Made by a program: the position numbers and the translations under genes. DNA of 64,000 nt from Pseudomonas fluorescens (GTDB lineage Bacteria > Pseudomonadota > Gammaproteobacteria > Pseudomonadales > Pseudomonadaceae), in the NCBI RefSeq assembly GCF_902497895.1, contig NZ_CABVHQ010000006.1:94093-158092 (forward strand). Direction: 5' to 3'. The notes under the pieces are model-generated. The model did no database searches. It worked only from the letters and a program-made list of their open reading frames with translations, and was not told where the DNA came from. Positions 17,803 through 26,681 of this stretch are shown here, one piece after another (within the stretch, counting starts at the first letter, position 1; each line of letters starts with the position of its first letter).

Positions 17803-18960
17803 TCAGGCCGCCGCAGTCTCGGCCGGCGAAACAATGCTGGTCTTGCCACCGCGCGAACGGCCGGAGCTGAGGTACTCGGCAATCGATTCCTGGGTCACCT
17901 CACCGAGGAACACCCGCTCGGCATCCATCACCGGCAACCACGAACAGTTGAACTCGTACATTCGCGACAGCAGGATGCGCAAATGTTCGTCGAACGCCGC
18001 GGTGGCATTGAATTCACGCAGGTATTGCGCGCAAGTGCCGGTCTGGCGGTGCAGGTCGCGGCGGCGCACGTAGCCCAGGGCTTTGTTGTCGGCGCAGGTG
18101 ACTACCACGTGACGACGGTCCAGTTCGTCCATCAATTCCAGGGCTTCGGCCACCGGGGTTTCCGGGCTGACCGACGGCGCGTTGTCCGCGGCGTCTTCAG
18201 CTTTGACCAGCAGCAGACGCTTGAGGGTGCTGTCCTGGCCGACGAAGTTGCTGACGAAGTCATCCGCCGGGTGTGCCAGCAGCGTGTCCGGATGATCGAA
18301 CTGAATCAGCTTGCCACCACGGAAGATCGCGATCTTGTCGCCGAGCTTGATCGCTTCGTCGATGTCGTGGCTGACCATGATCACGGTCTTGCCCAGCGCC
18401 CGCTGCATTTCGAAGAACTCGTTCTGAATCATTTCGCGGTTGATCGGGTCGACCGCGCCGAACGGTTCATCCATCAACAACAGCGGAGCATCGGCCGCCA
18501 GGGCACGAATCACACCGATCCGCTGTTGCTGGCCACCGGACAATTCACGAGGATAGCGGTTCAGGTACTGCTTGGGTTCGAGCTTGATCATGCTCATCAG
18601 TTCGCGGGCGCGGTCGTGGCATTTCTGCTTGTCCCAACCGAGCAGGCGCGGAACGATGGTGATGTTTTCCTCGATGGTCATGTTCGGGAACAGACCGATC
18701 TGCTGGATCACATAGCCGATGTTGCGGCGCAACGTCACGGCGTCGAGGTCGGTGGTGTCTTCACCGTTGATCAGAATTTTCCCTGAAGTCGGTTTGATCA
18801 GGCGATTGATCATCTTCAGCGTGGTGCTTTTGCCGCAGCCCGATGGTCCGAGGAACACGCAGATTTCGCCTTCATTGACGGTCAGGCTCACCGAATCCAC
18901 GGCTTTCACATCTTTGCCGTTGCTTTGGAAGGTCTTGCTGAGGTTTTGAAGTTCGATCAT
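17803..18960 (-). CDS. opuCA: Betaine/choline-type ABC transporter ATPase with CBS domains
   Basis: 385 residues from the ATG at 18958-18960. Walker A (GPSGCGKST), the Q-loop, signature LSGGQQQR and Walker B (LLLMDEPFGAVD) are all present. They are followed by a C-terminal pair of CBS-like domains (VAEALELMDELDRRHVVV...), which in this family respond to ionic strength or nucleotides. It powers uptake of quaternary-amine osmoprotectants. Its ATG overlaps the permease stop (ATGA). It is the last gene of the four-gene operon. Confidence 0.93.
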   Translation of the reverse strand: MIELQNLSKTFQSNGKDVKAVDSVSLTVNEGEICVFLGPSGCGKSTTLKMINRLIKPTSGKILINGEDTTDLDAVTLRRNIGYVIQQIGLFPNMTIEENITIVPRLLGWDKQKCHDRARELMSMIKLEPKQYLNRYPRELSGGQQQRIGVIRALAADAPLLLMDEPFGAVDPINREMIQNEFFEMQRALGKTVIMVSHDIDEAIKLGDKIAIFRGGKLIQFDHPDTLLAHPADDFVSNFVGQDSTLKRLLLVKAEDAADNAPSVSPETPVAEALELMDELDRRHVVVTCADNKALGYVRRRDLHRQTGTCAQYLREFNATAAFDEHLRILLSRMYEFNCSWLPVMDAERVFLGEVTQESIAEYLSSGRSRGGKTSIVSPAETAAA

Positions 18961-19610
18961 TTGAGTAATCCTTTTGGAGTCAGCGTGCGTTGCAGCCATT
19001 GCAGAAGCAGGTCGGCGAAGATGGCCAGGAGACTGACCAGCACGGCGCCGACAATCAGCATCGACATATCGCTGCGGCTGATTGAAGCGAGAATAAGTAC
19101 ACCGAGGCCACCGGCGCCGATGGTCGCGGCGATGGTCATGACACCAATGTTCATGACCACGGCGGTGCGCACCCCGGCAAGAATCACCGGCACGGCAATC
19201 GGCAGTTCGACCATGCGCAGGCGCTGGCCGAAGGTCATGCCGATGCCCCGGGCGGCTTCACGGATGCCCGGGTCGACGCCGGTCAGGGCGAGGTAGGTGT
19301 TACGCATGATCGGCAGTAGCGAATAGAGAAACACTGCGGTGATCGCCGGCATCGGCCCCAGGCCCTGGCCGAATTTCGAGTAAAACGGCAACAGCAGACC
19401 GAACAGCGCGATCGACGGAACGGTCAGCAGCACTGTGGCACTGGCTTGCAGCGGACCGGCCAGGGTCGGGAAGCGTGTCATCAAAATGCCCAGCGGCACG
19501 CCAACAACAATAGCCAGGGTCACGGCAATCCCGACCAGGGTGATGTGCTGCCCCGTCAGTTGCAGGACTAGCGGCCAGTCCAGGTGGGAAAAGGCGTTCA
19601 GAAATTCCAT
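18957..19610 (-). CDS. opuCB: Osmoprotectant ABC transporter permease
   Basis: 217 residues with about five to six membrane helices and the binding-protein-dependent permease motif (REAARGIGMTFGQRLRMVELPIAVPVILAG) that contacts the ATPase. A paralogue, opuCD, lies at the other end of the operon, and the two should form the heterodimeric channel. The CDS starts 13 nt after the binding-protein gene ends. Confidence 0.93.
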   Translation of the reverse strand: MEFLNAFSHLDWPLVLQLTGQHITLVGIAVTLAIVVGVPLGILMTRFPTLAGPLQASATVLLTVPSIALFGLLLPFYSKFGQGLGPMPAITAVFLYSLLPIMRNTYLALTGVDPGIREAARGIGMTFGQRLRMVELPIAVPVILAGVRTAVVMNIGVMTIAATIGAGGLGVLILASISRSDMSMLIVGAVLVSLLAIFADLLLQWLQRTLTPKGLLK

Positions 19611-19622
19611 GTCTTCTCCTCC

Positions 19623-20516
19623 TTAGTTCAAGGGATGCTGGCGCAGGAAATCTGCGGCAACAGATGAAGGGCTTTCGTGATCGACATCGACCCGCGCATT
19701 GAGCTGGCGCATGGTTGCGTCGTCGAACAGTTCGGCCAGCGGCTTGAGTTCTTGCGCAAGTTTCGGGTGCGCATCGAGGTAGACCTGACGCACCACAGGC
19801 GCTGCGGTGTAGTCCGGGAAGTAATGCATGTCGTCTTCCAGCAGTTTGAGCTTGAAGGCGTTCAATCGACCGTCAGTGGTGTAGACCAGACCGGCAAACA
19901 CCTGACCATTGCGCAGGGCGGTATAGACCAGCCCGGCATCCATCTGGCGGATGTTTTTGCGGGTCAGGTTCATGTCATACAGCTTGACCATGCCGTCCAG
20001 ACCGTCGGAACGGTTGGCGAACTCGGTGTCCAGGGCCAGCAGGTGATTGGTCTTCGCCTCAGCCTGCAGCACGCTGTTCAGCTGGCTGATGGTGTTGATC
20101 TGCGGGTAAGCCTTCGCGGTGTTTTCCGGCAGCGCCAGGGCGTAGGTATTGCTGAACTTCGACGGAGTGAGCCAGACCAGGCCTTTTTGCGCGTCGAGAT
20201 CTTTCACTCGGGCGTAGGACTGAGCGCTGTCGAGTTTGTCTGTGACGTGGTTGTAAGCCACCAGCGAAACGCCGGTGTATTCCCATATCAGATCCAGTTG
20301 GCCACTTTCCTGAGCGCTACGGGCCAGACTACTGCCCAGGCCACCCGTGATCTGGGCGTCATAACCCTTGATGCGCAGGTATTGGGAAGTGATTTCCGCC
20401 AGCAGGGTTTGCTCGGTGAAACCCCGAGCGCCGATGCGGATCAGCGGTTTTTCAGCGGCTTGGGCAATTCCTGCGAACAGCAGGATGCAGCCTAGTAATA
20501 AGCTTGTTCTTTTCAT
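19623..20516 (-). CDS. opuCC: Glycine betaine/carnitine/choline-binding protein
   Basis: 297 residues from the ATG at 20514-20516 (MKRTSLLLGCILLFAGIAQA). The signal peptide lacks a lipobox, so the protein is probably periplasmic. The mature part is OpuAC-like (IRIGARGFTEQTLLAEITSQYL, LDLIWEYTGVSL) and supplies the aromatic quaternary-amine pocket. A longer start at 20624 would precede the signal peptide and is unlikely. It lies between the two permease genes. Confidence 0.93.
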   Translation of the reverse strand: MKRTSLLLGCILLFAGIAQAAEKPLIRIGARGFTEQTLLAEITSQYLRIKGYDAQITGGLGSSLARSAQESGQLDLIWEYTGVSLVAYNHVTDKLDSAQSYARVKDLDAQKGLVWLTPSKFSNTYALALPENTAKAYPQINTISQLNSVLQAEAKTNHLLALDTEFANRSDGLDGMVKLYDMNLTRKNIRQMDAGLVYTALRNGQVFAGLVYTTDGRLNAFKLKLLEDDMHYFPDYTAAPVVRQVYLDAHPKLAQELKPLAELFDDATMRQLNARVDVDHESPSSVAADFLRQHPLN

Positions 20517-20536
20517 AAATATTCCTTTGCTCAGGC

Positions 20537-21253
20537 TTAAGACGGGCGCAGACCGCGTTCGAGCCAGAGGCGGCTGGCGAGTGTCACCAGGCCGTCGAGC
20601 AGCAGTGCCAGCAGGGCGGTGCAAGCCGCGCCGAGGAGCAGTTGCGGCTGATTGTTCAGGGCAATGCCAGGGAAAATCAGGCTGCCCAGACTGTTGGCAC
20701 CGATCAGGAACGCCAGTGGCGCGGTACCGACGTTGATCGCCAGTGCGACTCGTACGCCACCGATGATGATCGGCATGGCGTTGGGCAATTCGACCCGCCA
20801 GAGCACTTGGCCCGGGGTCATGCCGATGCCGACGGCCGCTTCCTTGAGTGAACCTTGGACGTTTTTCAGGCCTTCGTAGGTGTTGCGCACGATGGGCAAC
20901 AGCGAGGCGAGGAACAGGGCGAAGATCGCCGGGCCGCTGCCAATCCCGAGAAACCCCAGGGCGATGGCCAGTACGGCGAGAGGTGGAACGGTGTTGCCGA
21001 TGTTGAAGATCTGCATGAAGCGTTCAGCACGAGCGACCCTATTCGGTCGGCTGAGCAAAATACCGGCGGGGATGCCTACAAGGAGGGCGGCCAGCATGGA
21101 AGCGAGGACGAGAATCAGATGAGCTTGCAAATAAAACAATAAATCGTCGCGGTAGTGTTCAATCGTATTGATGCCGATCCAGTGGACCAGCAGGGCCAGG
21201 AGGGCGAATACAAACGCGCACCCCAGCAGCCCTTTGCCATAGCGAATAGCCAC
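20537..21253 (-). CDS. opuCD: Osmoprotectant ABC transporter permease
   Basis: 238 residues with about six membrane helices and the EAA-type loop (KEAAVGIGMTPGQVLWRVELPNAMPIIIGG). It is the first gene of the minus-strand opuC operon. It pairs with OpuCB to form the channel. The operon promoter must lie in 21254-21600, which also contains a strong inverted repeat. Confidence 0.93.
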   Translation of the reverse strand: MAIRYGKGLLGCAFVFALLALLVHWIGINTIEHYRDDLLFYLQAHLILVLASMLAALLVGIPAGILLSRPNRVARAERFMQIFNIGNTVPPLAVLAIALGFLGIGSGPAIFALFLASLLPIVRNTYEGLKNVQGSLKEAAVGIGMTPGQVLWRVELPNAMPIIIGGVRVALAINVGTAPLAFLIGANSLGSLIFPGIALNNQPQLLLGAACTALLALLLDGLVTLASRLWLERGLRPS

Positions 21254-21307
21254 AGGCGGACTCCTTTATTTCAGTCGGCGGACGCTCTCCCGTGTGGTGT
21301 GTGGCCT

Positions 21308-21369
21308 GTGTGGTCAGTTCGGTAACTCAACTTCGAGTGCAAGAAATTAAGCTGCCGAACTGACCACAC
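21308..21369. repeat. Long inverted repeat upstream of opuCD
   Basis: GTGTGGTCAGTTCGG at 21308-21322 is perfectly inverted at 21355-21369 with a 32-nt loop. There is no T run, so it is not an obvious terminator. It may be a repeated extragenic element or a regulatory hairpin between opuC and prfC. Confidence 0.7.
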
Positions 21370-21612
21370 TGGTCGCCAGCCATTCCTGGCTGCCGGGAGA
21401 ACGTTCGCGAAGAGCAGCTCGCAACTGCCGGCAAAGCGGCACAAGTCGAACCATAAGCGCAGCCTCGTCAGGCTGATTTGCCGATATTTCAGCCCCTGAT
21501 ACGAGGTGGTAACAGGGAAGTGGACGCCTCCACAGGCCAAAGGTTCCCCTAATGTGCGGCATTTAGCCACCCCCAATGTGCTCAATGGTTCGGTTCCGGG
21601 CTGAGTTTGGGC

Positions 21613-21618
21613 TATAAT
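21613..21618 (+). promoter_or_regulatory. -10 element of the original prfC promoter
   Basis: TATAAT lies 39 bp before the displaced native prfC start. It now drives only the 24-codon remnant, and possibly transcription towards the integrase. The -35 is not clear. Confidence 0.5.
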
Positions 21619-21656
21619 CGCTGCCCTTTTTTGAATCACCTGCCAGGCGATTTCCC

Positions 21657-21731
21657 ATGACCAAACAGGCCGCCGAAGTCGCGAAACGCCGCACTTTCGC
21701 CATTATTTCCCACCCTGACATTACCCTCTGA
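21657..21731 (+). pseudogene. prfC: Stranded native 5' end of prfC
   Basis: The ATG at 21657 begins [21 protein letters not shown], the usual Pseudomonas release factor 3 N-terminus. The frame then leaves the family at the element junction and stops after three more codons. The rest of prfC is 40 kb downstream with a different first 13 residues. This is direct evidence of integration into prfC. Confidence 0.93.
21690..21718 (+). repeat. attL: left copy of the prfC integration site
   Basis: The 29 bp match 61922-61950 at 25 positions. The longest identical stretch is ATTTCCCACCC (21705-21715 and 61937-61947), where the crossover must lie. The left side continues as native prfC upstream sequence and the right side as element. 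Confidence 0.88.
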
Positions 21732-21844
21732 GTCAGGCGAAGACATGCCTCGTCATATTCCGATTTAATCTACTGATTCCATTGATGAAAATCGCCGCGA
21801 CCGCGACAATCTGAGACACACGAAGACAAGCTGAGTCACGCGAT

Positions 21845-21868
21845 TTGTGTACATAGCAGCGTACACAA
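21845..21868 (+). repeat. Left terminal near-palindrome
   Basis: TTGTGTAC-N8-GTACACAA. The same element, with one change in the spacer and one at the first base, is at the right end. It sits 51 bp before the integrase ATG and 130 bp from the att core. It is a candidate arm-type integrase/excisionase site or an operator. Confidence 0.75.
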
Positions 21869-21918
21869 AACAGCTTTTCGGAAGCCCCAGAAAATTATGT
21901 ACGCAGTCCGGAGAGCTC

Positions 21919-23124
21919 ATGGCGATCTCAGACACTTGGCTTAAGGCCCATAGCGGCAAGCCCCACGATACCCGCGAAGAGAAAGCAGACCGCGACGGGT
22001 TTGGTGTGCGCGTGACCCCGAAGGGGAAGATCACTTTTCAGCTGCGCTTTCGCTATGACGGTCGCCCCTGCCGCCTTGATCTCGGCACCTATCCGCTGAT
22101 GTCGCTCAAGGATGCGCGCGCAGAAACGCAGCGTCTGCGTGCCCAGCTGGAGCAGGGGCATGATCCAAGGGTGGTGAAGCAGTTGGAGAAGCAGGCGATC
22201 CTCCAGGCTGATTCCGTGGAGTCTTTATTTCGCCAGTGGTACGAGGCGTACTGCAAAGGTAACAAGAAGGGGCATCACGAGATCCTGCGTTCTTTCGAGA
22301 TCCATGTGTTCCCTAGAGTCGGCAAACTCCCTGCCGGGAAAGTCACCCTGCACGAATGGCTGGCGCTTCTTGAAGGGCAGGCAAAAGCAAGGCCCGGTAT
22401 CGCCGAACGTATTCTGGTCAATGCCAAGCAGATGCTGAAATGGGGCGTGAAGCGTCAGTTGATCCCCTCGCATCCGCTATCGGATATCAACGCCAAGGAA
22501 GACTTGCAGATCAAAAAAATCGCCGGGTCGCGCTCCCTTTCCGACGAGGAAATCAAGCTTGTGTGGAAAGCCATGGAGCAATCGCGCATGGCGACCAAGA
22601 ACAAGATCTTCATGAAGCTTTGTCTGATCTACGGATGCCGCAACAGCGAGTTGCGCCTTAGCGAAAAAAGCCATTTCGACTTTGCCAAGAAGATTTGGAC
22701 AGTGCCCACCGAGAACCACAAGCTGGGCAAAGCCTCTGGGAAGCCGCTACTCCGCCCGATCCCCCCGGAGATCGAGGCTCTGATCAAACAGGCCATGGCG
22801 CTCAGCGCAGAGGGCAAGTACCTGTTCACGAACAGTGGAACGATTAAGCCGATGGGGACAGGGGCTCCCTTGCAGCTGCCTTACAACATCATGCAGTGGC
22901 TGCGGCGGCATGAGAAATATGAAATGCAGCACTGGTCGGTTCACGACCTGCGCAAGACCGCACGGACCAATTTCTCGACCCTGACCGAGCCCCATATCGC
23001 CGAAATCATGCTTGGCCACAAGCTTCCGGGGAGCTGGCAGGTTTACGACCAGTATGACTATCTGGCGGAGCAGAAAGACGCCTATAGCGCATGGTGGCAG
23101 CGCCTCACAGCCCTAACGGCATAA
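21919..23124 (+). CDS. int: Tyrosine recombinase, SXT/R391-type integrase
   Basis: 401 residues from the ATG at 21919, preceded by GGAGAG; an upstream in-frame ATG at 21847 lies in the terminal palindrome and is unlikely. The N-terminal DUF4102-type arm-binding domain (WLKAHSGKPHDTREEKADRDGFGVRVTPKGKI) resembles the SXT integrase. The catalytic region shows Arg in CLIYGCRNSELR, HDLRKTARTNF, LGHKLPG and a Tyr in the VYDQYDYL segment. It should recombine the prfC core for integration and excision. It starts about 200 bp inside attL. Confidence 0.95.
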   Translation: MAISDTWLKAHSGKPHDTREEKADRDGFGVRVTPKGKITFQLRFRYDGRPCRLDLGTYPLMSLKDARAETQRLRAQLEQGHDPRVVKQLEKQAILQADSVESLFRQWYEAYCKGNKKGHHEILRSFEIHVFPRVGKLPAGKVTLHEWLALLEGQAKARPGIAERILVNAKQMLKWGVKRQLIPSHPLSDINAKEDLQIKKIAGSRSLSDEEIKLVWKAMEQSRMATKNKIFMKLCLIYGCRNSELRLSEKSHFDFAKKIWTVPTENHKLGKASGKPLLRPIPPEIEALIKQAMALSAEGKYLFTNSGTIKPMGTGAPLQLPYNIMQWLRRHEKYEMQHWSVHDLRKTARTNFSTLTEPHIAEIMLGHKLPGSWQVYDQYDYLAEQKDAYSAWWQRLTALTA

Positions 23125-23250
23125 CCGCCGTCAGGGGTAGAGCGACTGGGCCTCTACCCCCTACAAAGCCTCCTGGAATCAGGCTAGCATCCAGCAGGAG
23201 CTCCCAGATTATTCCCTTGACGGAATAGTCATTTAAAGGTATATTTAACA

Positions 23251-23619
23251 ATGAAGTGGCTTATCGAATTTTGTGACGAGTTTGACCCTGAATTCGAGGC
23301 CATGGCGGAAGCGGTTCAGGATGAGCTATTGGCGCAGCTCAAGGTACTTGAGCGGTTTGGTCCGGAGTTGGGGCGACCCCACGTGGACACGCTCAATGGC
23401 TCGAAGCATGCCAATATGAAAGAGTTACGCTTCAAGGCTGATGATGGGGTTTGGCGTGTGGCTTTCGCGTTTGACCCGGAAAGAAAAGCAGTTGTTCTGG
23501 TTGGTGGCGACAAGTCGGGCAGCAGCGAGAAAAGGTTTTATAAAGTATTGATCAAGAGTGCGGATGGGCGGTTTGACCGGCATCTGGCCTCTTTGAAGAA
23601 GGAGAACGGTAATGGCTAA
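23251..23619 (+). CDS. RelE/HigB-type toxin (phage Gp49-like)
   Basis: 122 residues. The toxin fold shows as MKWLIEFCDEFDPEFEAM..., LGRPHVDTLNGSKHANMKELRF, then DGVWRVAFAFDPERKAVVLVGGDK and a conserved Lys-Phe tail. The downstream XRE gene overlaps by 8 nt in the toxin-first order typical of HigBA. Probable action is ribosome-dependent mRNA cleavage, inferred from the family. It may stabilise the element after excision. Confidence 0.9.
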   Translation: MKWLIEFCDEFDPEFEAMAEAVQDELLAQLKVLERFGPELGRPHVDTLNGSKHANMKELRFKADDGVWRVAFAFDPERKAVVLVGGDKSGSSEKRFYKVLIKSADGRFDRHLASLKKENGNG

Positions 23620-23941
23620 GTCACTTGATCAGGTAATGAAAGCGCTCCCGGCTGCACGCAAGCAAAAGATCGAGCAGCGCGGCCATGAGCTCATTCAGGA
23701 GCAATTGACCTTGCAGGCGCTGCGCAAGGAGCTGAACCTCACACAAGAGGCAATGGCTGACCTTCTGGATATGAAACAAGCCAACGTTTCTAAAGTGGAA
23801 AAGCGAGCAGACATGCTGATTTCCACGCTGCGCGGTTATGTTGAGGCTATGGGTGGAACGCTGGAGCTGGTTGCCCGGTTGCCCGGTCGCGGGCCTGTAA
23901 AACTGGAAGGCTTCCGCGATCTGAATGCGGATTGCAAATAG
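23612..23941 (+). CDS. XRE-family antitoxin
   Basis: 109 residues with a helix-turn-helix at about 40-80 (LRKELNLTQEAMADLLDMKQANVSKVEKRADMLISTLRGYV). The start lies within the toxin gene end, indicating translational coupling. It neutralises the upstream toxin and probably represses the pair's promoter. Confidence 0.9.
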   Translation: MAKSLDQVMKALPAARKQKIEQRGHELIQEQLTLQALRKELNLTQEAMADLLDMKQANVSKVEKRADMLISTLRGYVEAMGGTLELVARLPGRGPVKLEGFRDLNADCK

Positions 23942-24031
23942 CCTTCAGATCGTCACATGCATGATCGCGACTCGCGCCAAAGCAGAATCCCAACCTGGCA
24001 CGCTCATGCAATTTTTTTGAAAAAAACTTCT

Positions 24032-24304
24032 CTAATATTCGACCTCAGAACCGCCTGCCATCGCTTTTATTCTCCAGCCATCAATAGAAGCTGAGCCTGA
24101 AATCCAGGTTGCATTGCGTGTGCGTTCCCGCTCGCGCTGCTCCCACTCGAAAACATCACCAGCGTCCCAGAGATTGCAGCTCCCGGCGTGCTTCATGCAG
24201 GGAGCTGGGAACGGATTCACTATTCGCTTCATGCGGCGAAACAGCGTGCGGCTTGAGCAGCGAAAACGCTCACATAAATCCTTCGTCGAATAATAGGCGC
24301 TCAT
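24032..24304 (-). CDS. AlpA/excisionase-like helix-turn-helix protein
   Basis: 90 residues. The N-terminal segment YYSTKDLCERFRCSSRTLFRRMKR is a MerR/AlpA-type winged helix of the kind used by excisionases and integrase-gene activators. It is followed by a Trp-rich tail (LWDAGDVFEWEQR). It lies between the two integrase genes on the opposite strand and could direct excision or activate int. The role is inferred from fold and position. Confidence 0.7.
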   Translation of the reverse strand: MSAYYSTKDLCERFRCSSRTLFRRMKRIVNPFPAPCMKHAGSCNLWDAGDVFEWEQRERERTRNATWISGSASIDGWRIKAMAGGSEVEY

Positions 24305-24572
24305 CTCATTTCCCCATTCGGGATCATGGCTATCACGCTACATGAGGGCGCTGCGCTAGCCGCCTCTCGCATTCCTCTTGGGGCCTATCCGGATCGCGGC
24401 GGACTGTTGCGGATCAATACAGGGTGATTGAGAAAGAATCACAACCAAAAAGTGTAAAAATTAATAAGTTATAAACTGTATTGGTAACATTATTAAAATA
24501 TTGATCATAAACTTTTGTATATGACAGAAAGAGATATTCAGAATGCAAATTATAATCAGAGGGGAGATGACG

Positions 24573-24779
24573 ATGACTCAGTTGCGTCAGGCGTTCTATG
24601 AAAAGCTCCTGGAGTTGGAGGAGCTTGGTGTTGAGCGCTTTAAAGGCGCAACCTTGTACGTCAATCCGATTAATGAGTTTGGAGAGGATGTTATCTTGCG
24701 GAATAAGTACGGGCAAGTAGTCCATAAATTATTCAGTCATGGGCCATATCGGAGTTCGGCTGAAGAATTTAAGATATAA
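24573..24779 (+). CDS. Small hypothetical protein
   Basis: 68 residues from the ATG at 24573, six bases after GGGGAG; an ATG at 24567 is too close to that site. The sequence is MTQLRQAFYEKLLELEELGVERFKG..., mixed helix and strand, with no known family. It is in AT-rich DNA, in front of another small gene and the second integrase. Confidence 0.6.
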   Translation: MTQLRQAFYEKLLELEELGVERFKGATLYVNPINEFGEDVILRNKYGQVVHKLFSHGPYRSSAEEFKI

Positions 24780-24831
24780 TTAAAGATAAAGTATTGCGTC
24801 TAGATAATTGCAAAAGGAGATTAATATTGCC

Positions 24832-25104
24832 ATGGAATTCCCTCGTTATGTGAATATAGAGCAAGCAAGAAATGTACTCGCTGAAAGTGGAGTTGAGCTT
24901 ACCCAGCGGCAAATAAAGCGCGCGGCAGACCCGGACGCACACGGAAAACGAAAGCTCCCATTTTTTGTTGACCCCATTGATGGTCGGTTGAAAATAGATA
25001 AAAACCTGCTGATGGAAATTTATGCCACCTGTCAGGTCAAAGCTCAAGATAACGCGCATATTAACGTAGAAAGTATCAAGGGAGTATTTGATCGGAAGCG
25101 TTAA
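24832..25104 (+). CDS. Small hypothetical protein, possible DNA-binding
   Basis: 90 residues from the ATG at 24832, with AGGAG some 12 nt upstream. The segment VNIEQARNVLAESGVELTQRQIKRAADPDAHGKRKLPFFVD looks like an excisionase-style helix-turn-helix with wing. It ends 17 nt before the second integrase, suggesting an xis-like partner for it. I do not recognise a named family. Confidence 0.6.
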   Translation: MEFPRYVNIEQARNVLAESGVELTQRQIKRAADPDAHGKRKLPFFVDPIDGRLKIDKNLLMEIYATCQVKAQDNAHINVESIKGVFDRKR

Positions 25105-25121
25105 TTGCTATATACAGAATC

Positions 25122-26273
25122 ATGTCCGATATCAGAAAAAAAACAGGAAAAAAAGGGTCCGCGTACCAGGTTCGTTACGCGGATAAATCCTCTAGCACAG
25201 GTTATTCATATGAAACTTTTGGTCTTCGCAAAGAAGCGCAAGCTTTTGTAGAAAGCCTGTCCAGTAGAAAGCACCTAAATAAGCAAGTAAATACAGTTGA
25301 AGTCGCAGTGCGGTCTTGGCTGGACATCTGTGAAGCTGAGGGGCGAGACGGTAGGGAGCCAGTTTCATTGGCAGTAATGAATCTATATAACCGCCGCGCC
25401 GAAATAATCAATGCCTATCATTGGGAAAAAGCGCTACAAGACATCACAAAGCCGGACATCGTGAATTTCCGCAGTTGGCTGCTGAAACAATATAGTCGCG
25501 ATCAGTCAAGAAAGGTTTTGAGTTCTCTGCACTCTGTAATGTTGGAGATGGTCAGTCGCGGCCATATTGGACATGACCCGGCGTTAGGGGTGCGCATTCA
25601 GGCTGAAGCGCCGGAGATAGAAGTTCCTAGCCATGTAGAAGTTAAAAAAATTCTTCGTGCCGCAGACGAATTAGCGAAAGCGCCACATTATCAAATTCGG
25701 GAGGCTTGGAAGCGATACCGCCCGATGATCTACCTGGCTGTAGCATCGGGTATGCGCCCCCAGGAGTATGTAGCACTTTCCCGGCGTGACGTTCTGAATA
25801 ACGGAATCCGAGTGAGTCAGGCTATGGATCGCTCGGGAAAAATAGGCACTCCAAAAAGCCGCGCCGGTTACCGCGTGATCGATGTAGGACCGGAGGTTAT
25901 AGCCATGATCCGGGACTTCATGGAAAAGGATGGTCACCCTGACGATTTAGTATTTGGCACTCGCACAGGTAAACCGATGCAGCTGGTTCCTTTTCGGGCC
26001 AGCGCATGGGCTCCCGTTATGAAGAAAGCGGGCTTGATGGTGAAAGATAGCGAGACAGGTAAGGAGCACCCCAAATACACGCCCTATGCACTGAGGCATT
26101 TTTTCGCTTCGTGTCTGCTGATGAAAAACTGCGATATCAAGTATGTCCAAGCGCAGATGGGGCACGCACGCGCCGCCCTTACCCTGGACACCTATGGCCA
26201 TCTATTGCCATCAATGGATGATGCTCGCGCCGCCACAACCCGTGCCCTCGTCGGTGAATTATTGAGCACCTAG
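25122..26273 (+). CDS. Second tyrosine recombinase, tRNA-Gly-type phage/island integrase
   Basis: 383 residues. An N-terminal AP2-like or arm-binding region (GSAYQVRYADKSSSTGYSYETFGL) and a SAM-like core-binding domain come first. The catalytic domain shows AVASGMRPQEYVALSRRD (Arg), YALRHFFASCLL (His-x-x-Arg equivalent region) and QMGHARAALTLDTYGH (His, Tyr). A tRNA-Gly 3' fragment begins 65 bp after the stop, the usual int-att order. This suggests it is left over from, or belongs to, a nested element that targeted tRNA-Gly. Confidence 0.92.
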   Translation: MSDIRKKTGKKGSAYQVRYADKSSSTGYSYETFGLRKEAQAFVESLSSRKHLNKQVNTVEVAVRSWLDICEAEGRDGREPVSLAVMNLYNRRAEIINAYHWEKALQDITKPDIVNFRSWLLKQYSRDQSRKVLSSLHSVMLEMVSRGHIGHDPALGVRIQAEAPEIEVPSHVEVKKILRAADELAKAPHYQIREAWKRYRPMIYLAVASGMRPQEYVALSRRDVLNNGIRVSQAMDRSGKIGTPKSRAGYRVIDVGPEVIAMIRDFMEKDGHPDDLVFGTRTGKPMQLVPFRASAWAPVMKKAGLMVKDSETGKEHPKYTPYALRHFFASCLLMKNCDIKYVQAQMGHARAALTLDTYGHLLPSMDDARAATTRALVGELLST

Positions 26274-26338
26274 GAAAAGGTTGTGGCAGGACTGTGGCTA
26301 AGCAGTCATATCTATTTGAAAAACATAAACAAAAAATA

Positions 26339-26384
26339 GCCTTCCAAGCTGGCTATGAGGGTTCGATTCCCTTCACCCGCTCCA
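26339..26384 (+). repeat. 3' 46 nt of tRNA-Gly(UCC), attachment-site remnant
   Basis: The segment runs from the anticodon arm (GCCTTCCAAGCTGGC) through the T-arm (GGGTTCGATTCCC) to ACCCGCTCCA. The 5' half of a tRNA is absent, so this is not a working tRNA. It fits the duplicated attachment segment carried by elements that integrate into glyT-like genes. Confidence 0.88.
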
Positions 26385-26681
26385 TCAATTAAATCAATAG
26401 GTTAGGTTTACTTAAGGGCGGGGAAGCGGGTGTTCTTTGCCGTTTTTGCCACAAAATGCCACACGCTAAAACCCGCAGAAATCCGCCATTGTCCGCCGTG
26501 GGCGTTTTGAACTTGTGGCGGGTTTGTGGCGAATCCGCCTGGCTCGCAGGCCAGCATTCCATTCTCCTGGAGGAGGATGAATCATCTGGGCTGGTCTGCT
26601 TTCGGGCTCTGAGCACATTGACAAGTGTCGCTTGACGCTTGACCATTGCGCGTCCTGACGATGGGGACGGGAGGATTCGCG

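Noticed and set aside
26339..26384. Functional tRNA-Gly gene
   Set aside because: Only the 3' 46 nt are present; acceptor 5' strand and D-arm are missing.
26560..26645. higB toxin remnant upstream of the HigA-like gene
   Set aside because: One frame gives GLVCFRALSTLTSVA, faintly like a HigB end, but frames are broken and the match is too short to call.
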